This document shows, one piece after another, positions 58,920 to 64,000 of a stretch of 64,000 bases of DNA (positions are counted from its first letter, which is position 1; each line of letters starts with the position of its first letter). The translations under genes were made by a program, and so were the position numbers. The stretch comes from Parundibacterium terreum (GTDB taxonomy: Bacteria > Pseudomonadota > Gammaproteobacteria > Burkholderiales > Burkholderiaceae_D). The notes below the pieces were generated by a model. The model did not search any database, was not told the DNA's origin, and worked only from the letters and a program-made list of their open reading frames with translations. Location of the stretch: NCBI RefSeq assembly GCF_014636315.1, contig NZ_BMED01000004.1, positions 434,001-498,000 of the forward strand, in the 5' to 3' direction.

Positions 58920-59269
58920 GCAATAAGGCGTGTTTCGTGGCCTGGTTGTACTAGCGCCACATTAGCCCTGATGATACTGGAAAGGTGCCATATCAGATGG
59001 TGCCGGTGCCACCCTCACTCTAGATAAAATTTGAGCGGCTTGTTTTTCATACTTTGCCAAGCCGCGCATGCGGCAGCGTTGCCGGCAAATCGTTTCACAT
59101 CCCCCATGCCGTGATTGACGCTCCTTCTGCTCTACGCTGATGCATGTGTGTTCTGGATGCTCAAGCCGGCAAATTTCTCGCAATGGAGTAAGCTGGAAAT
59201 AGAGTGGACTGATGCCGCCCGCGCAGCGTCATCGCCTGGAACATACTTCAATAGAGCGAATACAAACCG
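58920..59269. other. Gap without a supported gene
   Basis: 350 bp between the 59-aa gene and the CYTH-CHAD gene. Short frames on both strands lack ribosome-binding sites and normal codon use. No hairpin terminator or promoter of note. Confidence 0.5.
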
Positions 59270-60820
59270 ATGGAGACCGAACTCAAACTGCAGATTCATC
59301 CGCGCCACGCTGATGCGGTGCGCAAGCATCCGCTGCTGAAGAAATATGCGGTGGGCAAACCTCAAGAAGTGCAGATAGACGATACTTACTTTGATACACC
59401 CGATTTGCGTTTCTGGCGGGATAAAGCGGGCCTCAGGGTCAGGCGCGCCCGCGGCGCCTGGGTGCAGACGCTGAAGGGCGGCGGTACAGTAGAGGGCGGC
59501 CTGCATCAAAGGCACGAGTGGGAGTCCAGGCTGGATACGCCATCGCCGGATCTTGGCGTGCTGCATGAACTGGTGGACGGACACCCGCGTTGGAGAAAGC
59601 TGCTGCATTCCAAAACGGTGCGCCAAGGCTTGGCACCTGTCTTCACGGCCCGGTTCACCAGAAGTACCTGGGCTTTGCAGCTTCCTGGCGGAGATCAGGT
59701 GGAGTTCGCATTGGATCAGGGACAAGTGCTCAGCCAGGGCCGGCCGGAAAGTATCAGCGAAATAGAGCTGGAACTAAAGTCGGGGCGGCCTGAGAGTTTG
59801 TTTGAATTTGCGCTGGAATTGCAGCACAAGATACCTTTACGCATCAGCAATGGCAGCAAGGCCCAGCAAGGTTATGCCTTGTATCGGCAGCCAGAGCTGC
59901 CTCCGCCAGCGGCAGTCAAAGCCGCCGCCGTGGAGTTACCTGCGGATCTTAGCGTACAAGACGCATTCGCACTCATCCTTTCCCATTGCACTGCGCAGAT
60001 CGCTGCAAATGAAGCGGGAGTTACCGCGGGTGGCGATATCGAGTGCCTGCACCAGATGCGCGTGGGCCTGCGCCGTTTGCGCTCGGCGCTCGGCCTTTGC
60101 AAGGAGATAGTGGCTGTGCCCTTGCAGGTACAAAAGGATATTGCCTGGCTGGCTGTCGTGCTGGGTGCTGCCCGGGACAGCGATGTGCTGGCGCATTCCA
60201 TATTGCCCGTAGCGGCAAGGGCGGCGCAGGCAGCATACGAGACGCAATTGGGTACGCTCAGGTCTGCCGCACTATCGCATGCGGAACAGCAGCATGCGGC
60301 AGCAGCGGCTGCAATCGCTTCGCCGCGCTACGCCAGGCTGATGCTTGCATTGAGCGCCCGGGCCCATGGCGTTCTTTGGCCGGTGCCCGGCTTGCTGGAT
60401 GGGCAGGCCGCAGATCAAGCCGTCCGCAAGTTTGCGCATCAGGCCATGGCTCTGGCACACAGAAAACTGAGGAAGCGCGGCAGGTATATCGACAACGAAG
60501 ATGCCGGCACCAGACATCGCGTGCGTATCGCGGCCAAGAAATTGCGCTATGCGACAGAATTTTTTGCTTCCCTGTATCCGCAGAAGCGCACCCGGCCTTA
60601 CATAGAAGCCTTGGCGCGGCTGCAGGATGGGCTTGGTGAACTCAACGATGCCGCCAGCGCGCCTTTGCTGCTGACAAACCTGCAAAATGCAAATCCAGAG
60701 CTGGCCGGTGCGGCAGCTTACGTCAGCGGCTACCTGGCTTCGCGTGCAGAATATGCGGGTGCCTGCCTGTCGTCTGCATGGGATGCGTTTGCCGAATTGA
60801 AGCCGCTGGCAAAGCTATGA
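59270..60820 (+). CDS. CYTH and CHAD domain protein (triphosphatase-like)
   Basis: 516 residues. The N-terminal CYTH domain (about 1-205) starts with the ExExK signature (ETELK) that binds triphosphate and metal; the C-terminal CHAD domain (about 225-500) is helical with conserved His/Arg (CLHQMRVGLRRLRSALGL, HRVRIAAKKLRYATEFF) that bind polyphosphate. Such proteins hydrolyse inorganic triphosphate and associate with polyphosphate granules. It is convergent with the aldo/keto reductase gene, 31 bp apart, with no terminator. Confidence 0.92.
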   Translation: METELKLQIHPRHADAVRKHPLLKKYAVGKPQEVQIDDTYFDTPDLRFWRDKAGLRVRRARGAWVQTLKGGGTVEGGLHQRHEWESRLDTPSPDLGVLHELVDGHPRWRKLLHSKTVRQGLAPVFTARFTRSTWALQLPGGDQVEFALDQGQVLSQGRPESISEIELELKSGRPESLFEFALELQHKIPLRISNGSKAQQGYALYRQPELPPPAAVKAAAVELPADLSVQDAFALILSHCTAQIAANEAGVTAGGDIECLHQMRVGLRRLRSALGLCKEIVAVPLQVQKDIAWLAVVLGAARDSDVLAHSILPVAARAAQAAYETQLGTLRSAALSHAEQQHAAAAAAIASPRYARLMLALSARAHGVLWPVPGLLDGQAADQAVRKFAHQAMALAHRKLRKRGRYIDNEDAGTRHRVRIAAKKLRYATEFFASLYPQKRTRPYIEALARLQDGLGELNDAASAPLLLTNLQNANPELAGAAAYVSGYLASRAEYAGACLSSAWDAFAELKPLAKL

Positions 60821-60851
60821 ATCAACCGCTGAATAGGTGCCGTACCCAGGT

Positions 60852-61670
60852 CTAATCCCATGCAGGAGCAAACGCAGGATTGACCAGGCGCCTGTCCTTG
60901 GGCAGGCTGGCAATGATGCGCCGGTCTGCTTCATCCAGTTGCAATTGCAGTGCTTGCAGATTGGCTTGCTGGCTTGCTCTTCTTTGCGCTTTGGGGATGG
61001 CTGCGACGCCGTCCTGGTCCAGCAGCCATTTCAGCGCAACCTGGGCCGGTGTCGCGCCGTGTTTGACAGCGATGGCGGCAAGCTGTGGATGTTCAGCCAG
61101 CTTGCCTTGCGCCAGCGGACAATACGCGACTACAGGTATGCCTTTGCTGGCGAGGTAGGAACGCACCGGCGTCTGATCCAGCAACACATGATATTCGATC
61201 TGGTTACAGGCAATAGGAGCGCCAATGTCTTCGATAGCGCTACGGAGCAGGCTCAGATTAAAGTTACTGACTCCTATCGCGCGTATGCGTTTTTGCTCTT
61301 TGAGTTTGAGCAACGTGTCAAACATGGCGGACATATCCATATCTTTGGCTGGCCAATGCACCATCAGCAGATCGACATAATCCAGTTGTAACTTGGCCAG
61401 GCTGGTTTCGAAAGATGCCTTGATCGCCGCTGGGGCCAGTTGGTCATGCCAGACCTTGGTGGTGACGTGGATATCTTTGCGCGCCAGTGTAGAGCCGGCA
61501 ATCGCCGCGCCGACCGCATCTTCATTGCCATACATCGCTGCAGTATCGATATGACGGTAGCCAAGATCCAATGCGCTTTCCACTGCGGCACGGCAATCGT
61601 CGCCTTGCATGCGGAAGGTGCCTAAGCCCAGACGGGGCAAGCTGATTCCCTGAGTCTGTAAAGGGTTCAT
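60852..61670 (-). CDS. dkgB: Aldo/keto reductase, DkgB-like
   Basis: 272 residues from the ATG at 61670 (GGAG upstream); a longer frame to 61784 adds 38 residues of no family character. The tetrad Asp42, Tyr47, Lys72, His105 is in RHIDTAAMYG, TTKVW and MVHWPA. Length and the C-terminus (DRRLVNPAFAPAWD) follow E. coli DkgB, a NADPH 2,5-diketogluconate/methylglyoxal reductase. The physiological substrate here is not known. Confidence 0.87.
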   Translation of the reverse strand: MNPLQTQGISLPRLGLGTFRMQGDDCRAAVESALDLGYRHIDTAAMYGNEDAVGAAIAGSTLARKDIHVTTKVWHDQLAPAAIKASFETSLAKLQLDYVDLLMVHWPAKDMDMSAMFDTLLKLKEQKRIRAIGVSNFNLSLLRSAIEDIGAPIACNQIEYHVLLDQTPVRSYLASKGIPVVAYCPLAQGKLAEHPQLAAIAVKHGATPAQVALKWLLDQDGVAAIPKAQRRASQQANLQALQLQLDEADRRIIASLPKDRRLVNPAFAPAWD

Positions 61671-61788
61671 CGTGTTTATTCTCCAGATGGAACGCGGCAA
61701 GTGCCGCACGGGAGGATTGTGTGCCGATGGCACCGCTTTGACGATAGCACACCGGTTATTTGATAGGTGACCGGCCGTCAGCAATCAG

Positions 61789-61828
61789 TCTCGTTTGCCG
61801 CAGACTTGCTCCACTGCGGCAAACGAGA
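61789..61828. terminator. Strong hairpin between the aldo/keto reductase and DUF2807 genes
   Basis: Perfect 15-bp stem TCTCGTTTGCCGCAG / CTGCGGCAAACGAGA with a 10-nt loop, 12 bp beyond the DUF2807 stop. No T run follows on the minus strand, so it is a terminator only by position and strength. Confidence 0.5.
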
Positions 61829-61839
61829 TGCAGCCCGAC

Positions 61840-62463
61840 CTAGCTGCCTGAGCTCACGCTGCCTATGCCCTGCACGGATTTATTGACGGTGCGCGGGTTG
61901 CCATAATAAGTGAGCGTGCCCATGCCTTGTACCACCGCATTCAGCAATTCATTGGCAAATACCTTGACCGTTCCTATGCCCTCAAACTCAACGTCGACGC
62001 GGTCTGCGTTCAATGCTTTGGTGTCCACTTCTCCGACACCCTGTGCCTTCAGGCGCAGCCATTTTACTTTGCCGTTGGCTTTCAGGCTGCCTGCGCCCTG
62101 GTAGCTGACGTCCAGGCGATCTCCCGAGATGTTATTCAGTGCGGTGACGCCGGCGCCTTCTATTTTCAATTGGCGCAGTGCAGGCAGGGTGATCGTCACT
62201 TTAGGATCGCCGCTTGCCGACTTGGAATTTTTGTCTTTCATCGAAATGCGCAGTTCGTCGCCGACGACCTCGGTAATCACTTCGCTGACGAACTTGGTAT
62301 TTCCACTCACGACGACAGACTGCGTCTTGCCGGCCTCGATCAGTACACTGATCGGACCTTTACTATTGATGGCGCTAAAAGCGGGTACTGCCCGGGTCTG
62401 CTCATCGGCATGGGCCAGCGTGGCGAGTAAAAGGAGGGCGGGGAGGGCAAATAGGCGGTGCAT
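61840..62463 (-). CDS. Periplasmic DUF2807 (head GIN domain) protein
   Basis: 207 residues from the ATG at 62463, which has GAGG upstream and gives a clean signal peptide (MHRLFALPALLLLATLAHA); a longer frame to 62514 adds 17 residues. The mature part is a repetitive beta-helix with the GIN pattern (SGDRLDVSYQGAGSLKANG, ALNADRVDVEFEGIGTVKV, QGMGTLTYYGNP). Members are of unknown function, thought to be surface-adhesive or auto-transporter-like. Confidence 0.85.
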   Translation of the reverse strand: MHRLFALPALLLLATLAHADEQTRAVPAFSAINSKGPISVLIEAGKTQSVVVSGNTKFVSEVITEVVGDELRISMKDKNSKSASGDPKVTITLPALRQLKIEGAGVTALNNISGDRLDVSYQGAGSLKANGKVKWLRLKAQGVGEVDTKALNADRVDVEFEGIGTVKVFANELLNAVVQGMGTLTYYGNPRTVNKSVQGIGSVSSGS

Positions 62464-62991
62464 GTAAGTATCCTCAAGGTCTGGATTATTCTGAACGTTT
62501 ATTTTTAATACCAATTAATTGTACGATCCTGCGCCGCTCTCAGGATACATTTTGCGATGAACTGCAAGCTGGGAGGGATGCTTTGCAATTTTTAAGCACA
62601 AACTAAATGAGTGTGGCATTGCAGTGAAATTAAATAATTCAATATGGACGAGCGTATTTTTTTTGTCGCTTGAATGAGGCCAGGGCTTTGCAAACTGCGC
62701 GATTGCGGTTGCCGAACATAATCTCGCCTTGACTGCAAGATAGCATCGCGCTATCTTCGCGCACGCAAAAAAACTCGAAAACGCAATTGTGATTAAATAC
62801 GGCATCTTGGATCGCCAGAATATTTTTTGCGAAGATGGCGTGAACTCGCCGTTCCACATTGTTGCTTCAGTCTTGCCATCTTGGCTTAACCTGACGCTGC
62901 CAGTCCGGCTGCCTGCAATTGCAGCGTATGGACAGGAGGCGCAGGAATATTGATCAGCCACTGAATAAAAAACCGAATAAACGGAGTTAGT
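62464..62991. other. Gap of 528 bp without a supported gene
   Basis: Minus-strand frames here (up to 148 codons to 62961) run across the gap but have poor codon use, no ribosome-binding site and no recognisable domain, so I reject them. No terminator or promoter boxes stand out. It must hold the promoters of the divergent DUF2807 and GntP genes. Confidence 0.5.
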
Positions 62992-64000
62992 ATGTCTTTT
63001 ATTGTTGTACTCGCCGCGCTGGTCTTCCTGATGCTGGCCGCCTACCGTGGCTACAGCGTGATTCTCTTCGCGCCCATCGCAGCATTGGGTGCTGTCTTGT
63101 TTACCGACCCGGCTGCAGTTGCGCCTGTCTTCAGCGGCATTTTCATGGAGAAGATGGTTGGCTTCATTAAACTCTATTTCCCCGTCTTCTTGCTCGGTGC
63201 GGTATTCGGCAAGCTGATTGAGCTATCGGGTTTTTCCGAGTCCATCGTGGTGGCCGCGATTCGCTACATTGGCCGCTCGCGCGCCAATGCTGTGATCGTT
63301 ACCGTTTGCGCTTTGCTGACCTATGGCGGCGTATCGCTGTTCGTTGTGGTGTTTGCGGTATACCCTTTTGCGGCAGAGCTGTACCGCCAAAGCAATATCC
63401 CGAAACGCCTGATGCCGGGGGCGATTGCCTTGGGCGCATTTTCTTTCACGATGGATTCTTTGCCGGGTACGCCGCAGATTCAAAACATCATCCCGACGAC
63501 CTTCTTTAAAACTACAGGCTGGGCTGCCCCCTGGCTGGGCACGATAGGATCGCTGTTCATTATCGTTGTCGGACTGACGTTTCTGGAATGGCGCCGCCGC
63601 TCTGCGATGGCAAAGGGTGAAGGATATGGAACTTCGCTCAATAATGAGCCTGAACGTACCAATTCCACCAATCTGCCGCATCCGCTGCTGTCTGTCGCAC
63701 CGCTGATACTGGTGGGCGTTGCCAACTTTGCGCTGACTAAATTGATACCCGGCTGGTATGGGGAAAGCTATTCGCTGACAGCGGATATGCTGCCCGGCCT
63801 GCATGCGCCGGTAAATACGCCAATCAAGACCGTGGTCGGCATCTGGGCCGTAGAAGGCGCTTTGCTGCTGGGGATATTATTCGTTGCGCTGACTGCGCTC
63901 CAGCGCGTTCGCAGCAATTTTGCCAGCGGCACCAAAGTTGCAGTCGGCGGCGCGCTGTTGGCGGCCATGAATACCGCTTCCGAATACGGCTTTGGTGGCG
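62992..64000 (+). CDS. GntP-family permease, 3'-truncated by the window edge
   Basis: The frame is open to the window end, showing about 336 residues of a protein that is usually about 450-460. Many hydrophobic spans, and the stretches FGKLIELSGFSESI, YGGVSLFVVVFAVYPFA and GAFSFTMDSLPGTPQIQN match the gluconate/GntP permease family (H+ symport of sugar acids or hydroxy acids). A CGGAG ribosome-binding site precedes the ATG. The substrate cannot be assigned. Confidence 0.88.
   Translation, partial: MSFIVVLAALVFLMLAAYRGYSVILFAPIAALGAVLFTDPAAVAPVFSGIFMEKMVGFIKLYFPVFLLGAVFGKLIELSGFSESIVVAAIRYIGRSRANAVIVTVCALLTYGGVSLFVVVFAVYPFAAELYRQSNIPKRLMPGAIALGAFSFTMDSLPGTPQIQNIIPTTFFKTTGWAAPWLGTIGSLFIIVVGLTFLEWRRRSAMAKGEGYGTSLNNEPERTNSTNLPHPLLSVAPLILVGVANFALTKLIPGWYGESYSLTADMLPGLHAPVNTPIKTVVGIWAVEGALLLGILFVALTALQRVRSNFASGTKVAVGGALLAAMNTASEYGFGG

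Noticed and set aside
59115..59339. 74-codon frame overlapping the start of the CYTH-CHAD gene
   Set aside because: Overlaps a well-supported gene in another frame and has no family features.
62515..62961. 148-codon minus-strand frame before the GntP gene
   Set aside because: No ribosome-binding site, mixed composition and no recognisable domain.

Overview
The window reads as a chromosomal segment of a betaproteobacterium of the order Burkholderiales. Single-domain HisB, a short-form HisG, the order mlaFEDACB - ABC transporter - ibaG - murA - hisG, and the run hisIE - hinT - tatABC - protease - petABC - sspAB all point that way. I suspect the Oxalobacteraceae (Herminiimonas/Janthinobacterium type), but that placement is from memory of gene order and protein style. 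No phage, CRISPR array or transposase gene is visible. Both ends cut genes: gltB on the left and a GntP-family permease on the right.

Layout. 1-4.75 kb: glutamate synthase (gltB partial, gltD). 5-12.4 kb: outer-membrane lipid asymmetry genes mlaFEDACB, an ABC-2 exporter pair, ibaG and murA, which is cell-envelope maintenance. 12.5-20.4 kb: the histidine operon, with a beta-class adenine methyltransferase of the YhdJ type translationally coupled between hisD and hisC. 20.5-25.8 kb: hinT, tatABC, a DUF2461 gene, a DegS/AlgW-like protease, a Nif3-family gene and mscL. 26.1-30.5 kb: the cytochrome bc1 operon petABC, sspA, sspB and tRNA-Thr(TGT). The Rieske protein carries a twin-arginine leader, so the tatABC genes 5 kb away probably export it.

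30.6-36.7 kb (minus strand): an M48 metalloprotease, an SH3-domain protein and a CHASE2 class III adenylate cyclase with overlapping ends, a GAF/HD-GYP phosphodiesterase, ubiX and grxD. 36.9-45.9 kb is the most accessory-looking part. It holds tex, an acetyltransferase, a 297-bp transposase-less palindromic element that folds as a cloverleaf, a 48-aa membrane protein whose stop codon lies in that element's end, a secreted intradiol-dioxygenase-like lipoprotein, a Ser-rich low-complexity protein, and a Cpx-type envelope-stress system. The Cpx system is a Spy/CpxP-like protein divergent from cpxR-cpxA, with two perfect and one near-perfect CpxR boxes between them.

46-55 kb (minus strand): prmC, dsbB, prfA and hemA, preceded by a three-gene signalling module made of an OmpR-type regulator, a secreted LysM-FecR protein and a CHASE2 histidine kinase. 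55.4-57.3 kb: minCDE, with a four-copy 12-bp tandem repeat upstream of minC. 57.8-64 kb: a glutathione S-transferase, a 59-aa protein, a CYTH-CHAD protein, a DkgB-like aldo/keto reductase, a DUF2807 periplasmic protein and the start of a GntP permease.

Most of the window is conserved core genome. The best candidates for something undescribed are the cloverleaf element, the LysM-FecR/CHASE2-kinase/regulator module, the methyltransferase inside the his operon, and the Cpx regulon core with its His/Gly/Pro-rich tails.
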